From Bacillota bacterium (lineage in GTDB: Bacteria > Bacillota > Clostridia > Acetivibrionales > DTU013): 64,000 nt of DNA. The position numbers were made by a program, and so were the translations under genes. The stretch spans positions 1 to 64,000 of the forward strand of contig JAEZCO010000081.1 of NCBI GenBank assembly GCA_023433505.1, given 5' to 3'. The notes under the pieces were generated by a model, which worked only from the letters and a program-made list of their open reading frames with translations, was not told the DNA's origin and did no database searches. Positions 46,715 to 55,551 of the stretch are shown piece after piece. How positions within the stretch are numbered: the first letter of the stretch is position 1; every line of letters starts with the position of its first letter.

Positions 46715-47758
46715 ATGAGAAAAGTAAGATGGGGTGTTATTGGAGCCGGGGGAATAGCGGACCGCAGGACCCTGCCGGGATTGATGCTGGCGGGTAATGC
46801 GGAACTGGCCGCTGTAATGGATGTCAATATGGAGTTGGCTGAAAAGCTGAGAGAAAAGTACAAGGCGAAAAAGGCTTATGATCATATTGACAAATTGCTT
46901 GAAGATGAAGAAGTTGATGCCGTGTATATAGCGACACCGGTCATATATCATAAAGACCAGGCCATAAGGGCGGCAAAAGCAGGAAAGCATATTCTGATTG
47001 AAAAGCCTGTTGCATTGACTTCCGGAGAAGGAGAAGAAGTACTTGAGGTATGCGGGAAGGAGGGTGTAATAGCAGCCGTCGGCCTGATGATGAGGTATCA
47101 TGCATATCATCAAAAAATGAAAGAGATTGTGCAGAGTGGAAGGCTGGGGAGTGTTGTTTCATGCAGAGCGCAGTTGACATGCTGGTACCCTGATATTCAC
47201 GGCAGCTGGAGACAGAGCAAAAGCCAATCGGGAGGCGGAGCACTTATGGATATGGGAGTACACTGCATTGACCTCATACAGTACATAACCGGTGCAAAAG
47301 CTAAAAAAGTGGCAGCTATAACCGGGACAAAGACATTCGGGTATGAGGTGGAGGATTCTGCGTCACTTATATTTGAAATGGATAATGGTGCAAACGCATA
47401 TGTGGATACAAATTTCAACATACCTGATGCAGCTGCAAAATGCAGGCTTGAGATCTACGGTACCCGGGGAAGTATGCTTGCGGAAGGCACAATAAGCCAG
47501 GTAGAAGGAGGAAAGCTTGATGTGGTACTTTCGGACGACGGCCTGGCTTATGATGCAAAGCAGGAAAGGATTGATGTAAATGCTGTTGATATCAAGGTTG
47601 AATTTGGGAATATGTATACCAGGGAGATTGAGTCTTTCAGTAATTCCATATTGAACGCCACCCGGGCAGAGGTAAGTATTGAAGAGGCTCTGCAGGTGCA
47701 GCGGGTGGTTGAGGCTGCTTATGAATCCAATGATACGGGCAGAATCATTATTTTTTAA
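46715..47758 (+). CDS. Gfo/Idh/MocA-family oxidoreductase (1)
   Basis: 347 residues from ATG 46715, preferred to 46685 because AGGAG and the normal Rossmann start (RKVRWGVIGAGGIA) follow. It is an NAD(P)-dependent dehydrogenase of sugars or inositols. The EKP motif with the catalytic lysine is in HILIEKPVALT, and GGGALMDMGVHCIDLIQY supplies the conserved His region. It sits 40 bp after the first aminotransferase and probably produces the keto group that enzyme uses. Confidence 0.92.
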   Translation: MRKVRWGVIGAGGIADRRTLPGLMLAGNAELAAVMDVNMELAEKLREKYKAKKAYDHIDKLLEDEEVDAVYIATPVIYHKDQAIRAAKAGKHILIEKPVALTSGEGEEVLEVCGKEGVIAAVGLMMRYHAYHQKMKEIVQSGRLGSVVSCRAQLTCWYPDIHGSWRQSKSQSGGGALMDMGVHCIDLIQYITGAKAKKVAAITGTKTFGYEVEDSASLIFEMDNGANAYVDTNFNIPDAAAKCRLEIYGTRGSMLAEGTISQVEGGKLDVVLSDDGLAYDAKQERIDVNAVDIKVEFGNMYTREIESFSNSILNATRAEVSIEEALQVQRVVEAAYESNDTGRIIIF

Positions 47759-47826
47759 ATACCATTACTTTACAATCGAACTTAAAGACTTATATATGCA
47801 ATGTTTAGGAAAAAGAGGTCAAATTC

Positions 47827-49014
47827 ATGGAGCCGGGATGCGGTCGGGTGTGGGCGGAAATCAATCTGGATCATATTATGCATAATCTGAGTGAAGTTAG
47901 AAGGCTCATTGGGAATAAAACCAGGATTATGGCAGTGGTTAAGGCGAATGCTTATGGACATGGAGCGGCAAAAGTAGCCGGGGCACTTCAGGAATGCGGA
48001 GTGAAAAGGTTAGCGGTAGCGACGCTGGATGAAGCAATACAGTTAAGGTCCGGCGGCTGCATGGCATCTATTCAGGTTCTGGGACACACCTTTCCTGAAA
48101 GAGCAGAAGAAATTTTGACGTATGATCTTACACAGACTGTTTTTAATTTTGAACCGGCAAATGCACTTTCTTATTGGGCCGGAAAAATTGGAAAGCCTGC
48201 AAAGGTTCATATTAAAGTGAATACAGGGATGAACAGGGTAGGCTTTAAGGTGTGTGAAGCTACCGTTCATACGATCCTCAAAATGAGCAAGCTGCCCTTT
48301 CTGGAAATCGAAGGGATTATGACCCATTTTGCTTCAGCGGATGAGGAAGATTCAACGGCCACCGTTGCGCAGTTTGAGAAGTTTATGTATTTTTGCAGGG
48401 AACTTGAAAAAGCCGGTGTCTATATTCCCATTAAGCATGCATCAAACAGTGCGGCGTTGATAAAATACCCTGAAATGGGACTTGACATGGTGCGCCCCGG
48501 GATTATGCTTTATGGCATTTATCCATCTGCCCATATTGATAGGGAATTCATCGGTTTAAAACCCGCAATGAGTCTAAAGGCAAATGTAATAAGTGTCAAT
48601 AATGTTTGCGGGAATGAATATTTAAGTTACGGAAGAAAGTATAAGACCCATAAAATGAGCCGTATTGCCACCATCGCAGTTGGGTATGCAGATGGTTACC
48701 CCAGGCTGTTATCCAATAATGGCAGAGTTATTGTTAAAGAAAGCTTTGCACCGGTTGTTGGGACGGTGTGTATGGATAGCTGCCTGATAGATGTTACGGA
48801 TGGTAACTGCGGTGTGGCTGTAGGGGATGAGTCGGTATTGATGGGCAGGATGGGTGTTAAGGAAATAACAGCGGAAGAATTGGCAGAATGGGCCGGAACA
48901 ATCCCCTATGAGGTGGTATGCCGAATTGGAATGAGGGTTCCCAGGGTGTATATCAGACACGGAAAAGTAAATGAGGCTGATAATTACCTGAGAAGCCAAT
49001 ATGCAAATATGTGA
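47827..49014 (+). CDS. alr: Alanine racemase
   Basis: A 395-residue PLP enzyme interconverting L- and D-alanine. The PLP lysine K39 is in VVKANAYGHG. The second catalytic residue is the tyrosine of LSYGRKY. The barrel motifs HIKVNTGMNRVGF and MVRPGIMLYG are normal. GAGG precedes ATG. It is odd to find alr in the middle of a sugar aminotransferase operon. It could be the housekeeping copy captured here, or could act on another amino acid in the pathway. The next gene follows at once. Confidence 0.93.
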   Translation: MEPGCGRVWAEINLDHIMHNLSEVRRLIGNKTRIMAVVKANAYGHGAAKVAGALQECGVKRLAVATLDEAIQLRSGGCMASIQVLGHTFPERAEEILTYDLTQTVFNFEPANALSYWAGKIGKPAKVHIKVNTGMNRVGFKVCEATVHTILKMSKLPFLEIEGIMTHFASADEEDSTATVAQFEKFMYFCRELEKAGVYIPIKHASNSAALIKYPEMGLDMVRPGIMLYGIYPSAHIDREFIGLKPAMSLKANVISVNNVCGNEYLSYGRKYKTHKMSRIATIAVGYADGYPRLLSNNGRVIVKESFAPVVGTVCMDSCLIDVTDGNCGVAVGDESVLMGRMGVKEITAEELAEWAGTIPYEVVCRIGMRVPRVYIRHGKVNEADNYLRSQYANM

Positions 49015-49029
49015 ATGGAGATGCTACCG

Positions 49030-50121
49030 GTGAAGCAGGAAAACGAAATAAGGATTTTGGAACCGATCGACGGAGATATGCTCAATGAACGTGATGGTCT
49101 GGTGCTGGAGGACTGCCTTTTGACGAAAGTAAAGGTCGGCGCTCCTTTCGGCTGCAGTATTGTAATAAATGGAATGCCGGCGCTGTACAGTTCAGGGATA
49201 TATACTGCCAATGTGCGGCTAAAAGGCTACTCCAACGCAATACATGTAGTGGAGGAGAACAGTGGGTACACCATAAGCATGACAGTTTACTGGTTACGCA
49301 ATTATGCCAACTCATACAGACTGTCTACGGATGATAATATATGGTTTTTACGGGATATTGCAACCAAGGCGGCTGAATACAGGTCCATATTTGAAAATCC
49401 CTACCTGGGTTTCTTCAAAAAGGTGCATGACGAATACGGGACAAAGGTTCATTTTAATCTATACTACCAGGAAGAAGGCTTTAACCTTACGCAGATGCCT
49501 GTGAAGTTTAAAAGTGAATGGAGAGAAAATTGTGATTGGATTCGATTAAGCTTCCATGCATTGCAGGACCTGCCGGATATGCCTTATATCAACGCCGGAT
49601 ACGAACCGGTGTTCAAAGAGTGTGAAATGGTAATGGAACAGGTGAGAAGGTTTGCAGGAGAAGAGCTCACCGGGCCGGTTACCACACTCCACTGGGGCGA
49701 AGCGACCCAAGACGGCTGCAGAGCGCTGCGGGATGCCGGCTTCAAATGTCTGGCGGGAGATTTTAATGTTGACAATGACCTTCCGCCGGTATCCTACTAT
49801 CTGGATGTTGAAAAAAGGAGGCATTTAAACCGGCGCTTTATTTGGAAGGACAATAAAGAAGATATCATTTTTACACGGCTGGCAATAATAACCGACTGCC
49901 ATAAGCTGGAGGACATCGTGCCGTTTTTGGATGAACTATGGAAGGATCATCAAAAATCGGGCTATATGGATTTTTGTATTCACGAACAGTATTTTCACCC
50001 GCAATATGCTGCTTATCAGCCCGACTACAGGGAAAAGGTTCTAAAAACTGTGAGGTGGGCGGTTCAAAAGGGATACAGATCTTCATTTTTAAGTGATTGC
50101 GTATTCGGTAATGCAACGTAA
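49030..50121 (+). CDS. Polysaccharide deacetylase-like protein of unknown function
   Basis: 363 residues from GTG 49030. The frame opens at 49015 directly after the alr stop, but GGAG spacing favours GTG. The N-terminal ~80 residues look like a small beta domain (CLLTKVKVGAPFGCSIVINGM). The rest resembles a NodB-like barrel, with VHFNLYYQEEGF, RLSFHALQDLPDMPY, TTLHWGEATQDG and CIHEQYFHPQY containing possible metal-binding His/Asp residues. I did not recognise a named family. It is translationally close to alr, so its product may be modified by the same pathway. No signal peptide is visible. Confidence 0.6.
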   Translation: MKQENEIRILEPIDGDMLNERDGLVLEDCLLTKVKVGAPFGCSIVINGMPALYSSGIYTANVRLKGYSNAIHVVEENSGYTISMTVYWLRNYANSYRLSTDDNIWFLRDIATKAAEYRSIFENPYLGFFKKVHDEYGTKVHFNLYYQEEGFNLTQMPVKFKSEWRENCDWIRLSFHALQDLPDMPYINAGYEPVFKECEMVMEQVRRFAGEELTGPVTTLHWGEATQDGCRALRDAGFKCLAGDFNVDNDLPPVSYYLDVEKRRHLNRRFIWKDNKEDIIFTRLAIITDCHKLEDIVPFLDELWKDHQKSGYMDFCIHEQYFHPQYAAYQPDYREKVLKTVRWAVQKGYRSSFLSDCVFGNAT

Positions 50122-50263
50122 ATTTCATTTATAAATCGGAATCTATAAATAGAATTCAGGCATAGGAAAATCATTTACAAAATGAAATAATTGTATTATC
50201 CGGCTTATTCCAGTATAATTGGTATGTACCTTTATAGAATATCAGGCGTGGAGTAGATTTTAA

Positions 50264-51181
50264 ATGGATTACAGCTTTCTGGATAAGGATGAGTATAAGG
50301 AAATACCTATTTATCGGATAGCGGAAAATAATAATGGGCTTCCTTTTTTCGTTATGAAGCTGGATATCTGCAATAAATCAATACACCGCCATGAGTTTGT
50401 ACAGATTAACTACATGGTCAGGGGCAGGCTCAAGCATGTAATAAACAATAATACCTTTGAAATTTACAAAGGCGATATCTTTATAATACCTCCCTATGTG
50501 CCTCACTATTACATTGAGGAACAGGACGTAAAATACGAATTGATAGAGTTTGAGTTTATACCTGAGTTTATAAACGAAAGATTTTCACCGGATCTGAAAG
50601 ATAACGGCTTTATGGATTTTGCTTATCTTGAGCCTTTTTTTGTATCTGAAAACGAGGTCAGACCCAGGCTGAATCTAAAAGGAAGTATACAGATCGAGGT
50701 TGAAAATATTCTGGGTGAAGTGCTTAGAGAGTATCAAATGCAGGAAAGCGACTTCGTATTGTTAATCAAGGCAATGCTGTTGAAGCTTCTGGTTATCGTG
50801 GGGCGGGAGTTCAAGCGGAGCATTGCCGATACTGATTCCCAGAGCCTTTTTGACCGGCAAAGGGATGCGCTTAATAATGCACTTAGCTATATCCATCAAA
50901 ATTATATGACGGATATTGCAATAGAGGAGGCAACCAGGGTCGCTATGCTTTCTCAGTCTTACTTCAGGTATCTGTTCAAGCAGCTGACTCAAAAAACCTT
51001 CACCGAGTATGTGAATGATCTGAGAATCAACAAGGCTATTGAGCTTTTAAGGATCAGGAAGGACATGAAGATCCTTGATATCTGCTATGAGGTCGGCTTC
51101 AATAATATAAACCATTTCAATAAGATATTCCGGCAGATTACCGGCACCACTCCGATGTCATTCCGAAAGTCAAAAGTATAG
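50264..51181 (+). CDS. AraC-family transcriptional regulator of the amino-sugar cluster
   Basis: 305 residues. It has an N-terminal cupin sensor (HEFVQINYMVRGRLKHVI, GDIFIIPPYVPHYY) and a C-terminal double helix-turn-helix (IAIEEATRVAMLSQSYFRYLF, then MKILDICYEVGFNNINHFNKIF). A perfect TATAAT at 50214-50219 marks its own promoter. It lies in the middle of the cluster and is the best candidate for binding the shared element found before the units starting at 52739, 53034 and 54257. Confidence 0.87.
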   Translation: MDYSFLDKDEYKEIPIYRIAENNNGLPFFVMKLDICNKSIHRHEFVQINYMVRGRLKHVINNNTFEIYKGDIFIIPPYVPHYYIEEQDVKYELIEFEFIPEFINERFSPDLKDNGFMDFAYLEPFFVSENEVRPRLNLKGSIQIEVENILGEVLREYQMQESDFVLLIKAMLLKLLVIVGREFKRSIADTDSQSLFDRQRDALNNALSYIHQNYMTDIAIEEATRVAMLSQSYFRYLFKQLTQKTFTEYVNDLRINKAIELLRIRKDMKILDICYEVGFNNINHFNKIFRQITGTTPMSFRKSKV

Positions 51182-51201
51182 CCGGATAATGAAGGTAGGC
51201 G

Positions 51202-51996
51202 CTATTTCTTCAAGGATAATTCGGAAAACTTCGCTATAGCATTAAGGAAAGCTGCATTTTCCCAAAGAATTCTGTCCTTCACAGTATCCTCAATGCATGC
51301 CTTTTCTACAAGAAGCAGAGTACTTCTCAAGCAATAAAGCGAATGCAGTGAGCCATAGAGCAACCGGTCGGCATTTATTTCCCGGAGCAGCTTTTCTATG
51401 ACAAAAAGCAGATCCTTAAGACCCGAAGTATCAAAAAACAGATTCCTGCGTGAGTTAAAATGCTCCTTCAAAGCTACTAATTCGGCATAGCGTGCAGTCA
51501 GCAGCAGCACTGTGTTATTGGGATGGCTGCGAAAAAAAGCTGATATTTCATCCACGGAAGGCGCGACGGGCTGTATCAGGTAATTAAGCCTCTCATCTTC
51601 AAGCCGCACCGAAAGAAACAGCGGAAGCCCAAACTCATGAAGAAGGCTGCATAATTCCTCTACGGGCTTGTCGGAGAGTCTGTAACCATGATAATCGGGG
51701 TATATCTTTACACCCTTGATATCAAACATCCTCAATCCTCTTTGTATATCTTCTTTGAGCTGCGGAAGTGTGGGGTTCACAGTAAGGATATGATGGTAGT
51801 GTGAATCCCTTATTGTTTCATGTAGTTCTTCATCACCCTCAAAGGGGTCGTTGTAAAAAATGCTGTTCAAGGATGAAACGTAACCAACATCAATTCCGTT
51901 TTCCTTGTGCACTTTCTTAAGATCTTCAAAGGTATTTTTGTATAATTTCCTGAAGGGCCAGTTACCCAGCACGCAGTTTACGTCAACTCTGCCCAT
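51202..51996 (-). CDS. Amidohydrolase-like protein lacking the metal-binding residues
   Basis: 264 residues, related to its operon partner but degenerate. The N-terminal metal motif HxH is replaced by RVDVNCVLGNW. The barrel histidines are replaced in FLSVRLED and LLLTARYAE, and the final aspartate region reads LLYGSLHSLY. The TIM-barrel pattern (FDIKGVKIYPDYHGY) remains, so it is probably a non-catalytic subunit or a regulatory paralogue. Its start overlaps the partner's end by 19 bp, with GGAG before ATG, which implies coupled translation and perhaps a heteromer. Confidence 0.72.
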   Translation of the reverse strand: MGRVDVNCVLGNWPFRKLYKNTFEDLKKVHKENGIDVGYVSSLNSIFYNDPFEGDEELHETIRDSHYHHILTVNPTLPQLKEDIQRGLRMFDIKGVKIYPDYHGYRLSDKPVEELCSLLHEFGLPLFLSVRLEDERLNYLIQPVAPSVDEISAFFRSHPNNTVLLLTARYAELVALKEHFNSRRNLFFDTSGLKDLLFVIEKLLREINADRLLYGSLHSLYCLRSTLLLVEKACIEDTVKDRILWENAAFLNAIAKFSELSLKK

Positions 51997-52739
51997 TGCA
52001 ATAAACTCCTGTCAAATATTCTGAGTGCATTATTGTAGAAAATCATAGCTTTTTGATCCCGGGTCAGGTCAGCTTCTTCCACTTGGCCGAGATTGACCAG
52101 GAAAGATCCGATCATATCGGTTCCGAACAATATCCTTTCATGCCCTAGCTGCTTTACTGTATAGTCAAGCTCGTCCCTGCGGAAAAGTGAGCCTGAAATG
52201 TCCACGTATACATTTTTACAATTGCGTATCGGTTTAATGCCGTTGTAGCAGTTGCCTCCCAGATGGGCCATGATGATCTTCGCTTCAGGATACCTTTCTG
52301 CAAGCTTTGCAACATTGGTGCCGAGGGACTCATACTCCAGCTGGCCGATTGCTTTATGAAAAGCGTGTATCAGCATCGGGATCCTATAATCGATACATTT
52401 TTCCACGAGGGGAAACACTGACGGATGATCGCATAAGGTAGCGACCCATAGCTTCATGCCTGCCATACCGTACTTTTCGACACCATTCTTCAGAACAGCC
52501 AGACTGTTTGCATTAGCAGGGTTTACATAACAATAACCTTCGATGCTGTTCTTATTTTCAGCCATGAATTTATACACTTCAAGATTCAGTTCGTCTATCT
52601 CATCTTTATCCGGATAGACCCCACCAAGGCCTGAAACATATATTTTGGTTATGTCATAGAGTGCAGCGGCTTTCAGCAGCTCCTCCCTGTTTTGCCGGTA
52701 TGTACCTTTCCAGATATGGGCGTGAACATCGATAAGCAC
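51978..52739 (-). CDS. Metal-dependent amidohydrolase-family hydrolase
   Basis: A 253-residue TIM-barrel hydrolase of the amidohydrolase-2 type (lactone, decarboxylase or amide activities). The metal set looks complete: DVHAH at 4-8, MKLW, MLIHAFH, IIMAHLGG and LFGTD in order. GTG start, with GGAGG ten bases upstream. It is the first gene of a two-gene operon divergent from an oxidoreductase. Its promoter carries the shared cluster element. In sugar pathways such enzymes open lactones formed by Gfo/Idh dehydrogenases, which is a reasonable guess here. Confidence 0.82.
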   Translation of the reverse strand: MLIDVHAHIWKGTYRQNREELLKAAALYDITKIYVSGLGGVYPDKDEIDELNLEVYKFMAENKNSIEGYCYVNPANANSLAVLKNGVEKYGMAGMKLWVATLCDHPSVFPLVEKCIDYRIPMLIHAFHKAIGQLEYESLGTNVAKLAERYPEAKIIMAHLGGNCYNGIKPIRNCKNVYVDISGSLFRRDELDYTVKQLGHERILFGTDMIGSFLVNLGQVEEADLTRDQKAMIFYNNALRIFDRSLLQWAELT

Positions 52740-52774
52740 TGGTTTGCAACCTCCGTTGTCTCTTGCTTATAAAA

Positions 52775-52829
52775 ATAATATCAAAAAAATATGCCGCAAT
52801 ATAGATGAATTTATCTGTAAAATTAGCAT
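52775..52829 (-). promoter_or_regulatory. Shared regulatory element and -10 box of the amidohydrolase operon
   Basis: On the minus strand, ATGCTAATTTTA (starting at 52829) is followed by CAGATAAAT ending at 52809. Exactly 28 nt later is a -10 box TATTAT (52780-52775). The arrangement matches the elements before 53034 and 54257. Confidence 0.72.
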
Positions 52830-52911
52830 ATACGATATATATTTTATTATAACAGATTCAAACGTAATGTGTTTCAGGTTCGGTGGGTAGCGCAGTGTAA
52901 TTCTCTTTAAT

Positions 52912-52966
52912 ATGCTAACTTTAACAGCAAATTAATCAAGATTTTACTGACGGTCTTATCTATACT
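52912..52966 (+). promoter_or_regulatory. Shared regulatory element and -10 box of oxidoreductase (2)
   Basis: ATGCTAACTTTA begins at 52912 and CAGCAAAT lies at 52925-52932. After 28 nt comes TATACT (52961-52966). No consensus -35 box is present, so the element probably binds an activator. Confidence 0.72.
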
Positions 52967-53033
52967 GGGTAATGAAGTCTATATTTTTACTCCACAGATA
53001 GCGCCGGTTAGTTAATGCTTCAGCAATGGAAAG

Positions 53034-54086
53034 GTGGGAAACCGTTTGTATAACAAAACAGCAGGAATTGGATTAATAGGCTGCGGCATGATTGCGGACT
53101 GGCATGCCAATGCCGTTTCAAAAATCAGTGCGGCCCGGCTTGTAGGGGTCACCGACCTGAACAAGGAAGCAAGGCTGTCATTTGCCGGCAGATACGGCGT
53201 CAGGGCTTTTGATTCTGTTGAAGAAATGCTAGCGTATAATGAAATTGATATTCTAAACATCTGTACACCAAGCGGGCTTCATGCGCCGCTTTCCATTAAG
53301 GCGGCAAACGCAGGCAAGCATGTGATCATTGAAAAGCCCATGGCCCTGAACCTGAAGGAAGCGGATGAGGTCATTGCCGCCTGCAGGAAAAACAATGTCA
53401 AAATGGAGGTCATATCGCAGCTTAGGTTTACAGATGCCGTCGGTAAGCTGAAAAATGCAGTGGATGAGGGATTACTCGGCAGACTTATATCCGGTGACGT
53501 CTACATGAAATATTACCGTTCCCAGGAGTATTATGACAGAGGCGGATGGAGAGGCACCATGAAAATGGATGGCGGCGGAGCTTTGATGAATCAGGGGATT
53601 CATGGGATAGACCTGCTTTTGCATGTCATGGGACCTGTAAAGAGTGTCTTTGCGAACACGAGAACTCTTGCCAGAAAAATAGAGGTGGAGGATACAGCGG
53701 CAGCGCTGCTTGAATTTGAAAACGGCGCCCTTGGCGTGATACAGGGTACGACATCAATTTTTCCCGGATCTCCGAGAAGACTGGAGATATGCGGTGACAG
53801 GGGGACAATCACACTTGAGGAGGATACCATTACCGGTTGGAGCATAGAGGGCAGAGAGCTTCCAAAAGATGTGGCTCTCGGTCACACAAAGGCTTCATCG
53901 GCAAGCAACCCTGCCGGTATGGGCCTTGAGGGACATATACTGCAGATTGCCGATATGGTCGGGGCTGTAATGGAGGACAGAAGGCCCCTGGTAGATGAAC
54001 ATGAGGGCAGGAAGCCCATAGAGCTGATCATGGCCATATACGAGTCTTCACGGACCGGAAGGCTTATTGAGTTTCTTGAAGCATAG
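53034..54086 (+). CDS. Gfo/Idh/MocA-family oxidoreductase (2)
   Basis: A 350-residue NAD(P)-dependent sugar or cyclitol dehydrogenase. It has a Rossmann motif GIGLIGCGMIADWHA, EKP in HVIIEKPMALN, and GGGALMNQGIHGIDLLLHV in the substrate domain. The start is uncertain. GTG 53034 is given, but TTG 53046 has better spacing to AAAGGTGGG. It is a single-gene unit between two promoters that carry the same shared element, divergent from the amidohydrolase pair. Confidence 0.9.
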   Translation: MGNRLYNKTAGIGLIGCGMIADWHANAVSKISAARLVGVTDLNKEARLSFAGRYGVRAFDSVEEMLAYNEIDILNICTPSGLHAPLSIKAANAGKHVIIEKPMALNLKEADEVIAACRKNNVKMEVISQLRFTDAVGKLKNAVDEGLLGRLISGDVYMKYYRSQEYYDRGGWRGTMKMDGGGALMNQGIHGIDLLLHVMGPVKSVFANTRTLARKIEVEDTAAALLEFENGALGVIQGTTSIFPGSPRRLEICGDRGTITLEEDTITGWSIEGRELPKDVALGHTKASSASNPAGMGLEGHILQIADMVGAVMEDRRPLVDEHEGRKPIELIMAIYESSRTGRLIEFLEA

Positions 54087-54148
54087 AAATTTATAAAAGT
54101 CCAGATATATGCAAAATTGAAACAAATGTGAAGCGAATTTTCTTAAAA

Positions 54149-54203
54149 ATGCTGATTTTAGCAGCAAATAAGTTGAGATTCGGCAAGGAAAGAATCCTAT
54201 AAT
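54149..54203 (+). promoter_or_regulatory. Shared regulatory element and -10 box of the main aminotransferase operon
   Basis: ATGCTGATTTTA begins at 54149 and CAGCAAAT lies at 54162-54169. After 28 nt comes a perfect TATAAT (54198-54203). TTGAGA (54173-54178) could be a weak -35 at 19 bp. Confidence 0.75.
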
Positions 54204-54256
54204 AGAGATAACGGAAAAATCATTTATATGAATAGAATACAACATAGGAGTGGGTT

Positions 54257-55501
54257 ATGATGAGTAAACTTGCGCTGTTTGGCGGAGAAAAAGCTAAAAA
54301 GACACCTTACGGAGAGGGAAAACGGTTTGGTGAGGAGGAGCTGATCCAGCTGAAAGAAGCCCTTGATCAGGATACGCTTTTTTATTGGTACGGGACCAAG
54401 GTGAAGACCTTTACCTCAAAATTTGCGCAGATGTACGGCAGTAAATATTGCGTTGCAGCGTCTTCATGCACGGCCGCCATTCATGTGGCCCTGGGCGCTG
54501 TGGGCGTTTCCGCCGGAGATGAAGTGATAACCTCCCCCATTACGGATATGGGATCGGTTATAGGGATATTATTCCAGAACGCAATACCGGTATTTGCAGA
54601 TTTGAAGCCTTATTCCGCAAATATGGACCCGGAATCCATTGAAGAGAAAATAACGGAAAAAACCAAAGCGATTATTGTAGTACACCTTGCCGGAAATGCG
54701 GCGGACATGGACCCTATCATGCGTATAGCAAGGAAGCATGGAATAAAAGTAATTGAGGATTGTGCCCAGAGCTATATGTGTTATTATAGAGGGAGACTCG
54801 TAGGGACTATCGGCGATATCGGGTGTTTCAGCGTGAATGATTTCAAACACATATCCGCGGGCGATGGCGGAATGTGCATCATGAATGACGAAGACCTTTA
54901 CCTGAGGGCCTTCAAATTTGCTGATAAAAATTATAACCGGCTGCCTCAGAAGGGCGTGGTCAGGGAAATCGAGTTCCTGGCCCCCAATTACCGAATGACT
55001 GAGCTCCAGGGAGCGGTTGGAATCGCCCAGCTGGATAAGCTGGAGTCCATATGCGCCAGGCGGAATGCCTATGGCGACGGAATTACAAAAGGCATCAGTG
55101 GTCTGCCGGGCATCTATCCTCCGGAAATTCTCGAGGGCGGAAAAAGCTCCTACTGGTTTTACATGTTCAGAGTTGATGAGAAGCAGGCAGGCGCCAGCAG
55201 AGATGAATTCTGCAAAGCACTTGAAGCGGAAGGAGTATCCTGTCAGCCGGGGTATATTCCTACCTGTGTGTATGAGTATGAGCTATTTGCCAATAAGACG
55301 GCTTATGAAGGGACAAACTGCCCCTTTGACTGCAAGCATTATGGAAAGGAAATCAATTACTGCAAGGGAATGTGCCCTGTTGCGGAAGAGATACTGAATA
55401 CGGCGATTCGTATAACGGTAAGTGAATTTTTCACAGAACAGGACATGAAAGAAGTTATTGAAGCAATAAGGAAGGTATCCGATCACTACAGCTGCCTGTA
55501 A
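54257..55501 (+). CDS. DegT/DnrJ/EryC1-family PLP aminotransferase (2)
   Basis: 414 residues. The opening SKLALFGGEKA is typical of the scyllo-inosose/AHBA-type branch of the family. PLP lysine K197 lies in SVNDFKHISAGDGGM, and EDCAQSYMCYY supplies the ring-nitrogen aspartate. A cysteine-rich stretch near residues 355-377 (NCPFDCKHYGKEINYCKGMC) is unusual and could bind a metal. AGGAG precedes a double ATG. First gene of a four-gene operon ending at the terminator at 58723. Confidence 0.9.
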   Translation: MMSKLALFGGEKAKKTPYGEGKRFGEEELIQLKEALDQDTLFYWYGTKVKTFTSKFAQMYGSKYCVAASSCTAAIHVALGAVGVSAGDEVITSPITDMGSVIGILFQNAIPVFADLKPYSANMDPESIEEKITEKTKAIIVVHLAGNAADMDPIMRIARKHGIKVIEDCAQSYMCYYRGRLVGTIGDIGCFSVNDFKHISAGDGGMCIMNDEDLYLRAFKFADKNYNRLPQKGVVREIEFLAPNYRMTELQGAVGIAQLDKLESICARRNAYGDGITKGISGLPGIYPPEILEGGKSSYWFYMFRVDEKQAGASRDEFCKALEAEGVSCQPGYIPTCVYEYELFANKTAYEGTNCPFDCKHYGKEINYCKGMCPVAEEILNTAIRITVSEFFTEQDMKEVIEAIRKVSDHYSCL

Positions 55502-55551
55502 AAAAATGATTTTATGCCCTTTGGAGTACAGCGAAAGGAACGAAGGTTACT

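Noticed and set aside
50174..50219. TTTACAAAATGAAATAA before the AraC gene at 50264, with TATAAT downstream, as a possible fourth shared element
   Set aside because: The CAGCAAAT block is not matched and the spacing differs, so autoregulation through this element is not supported.
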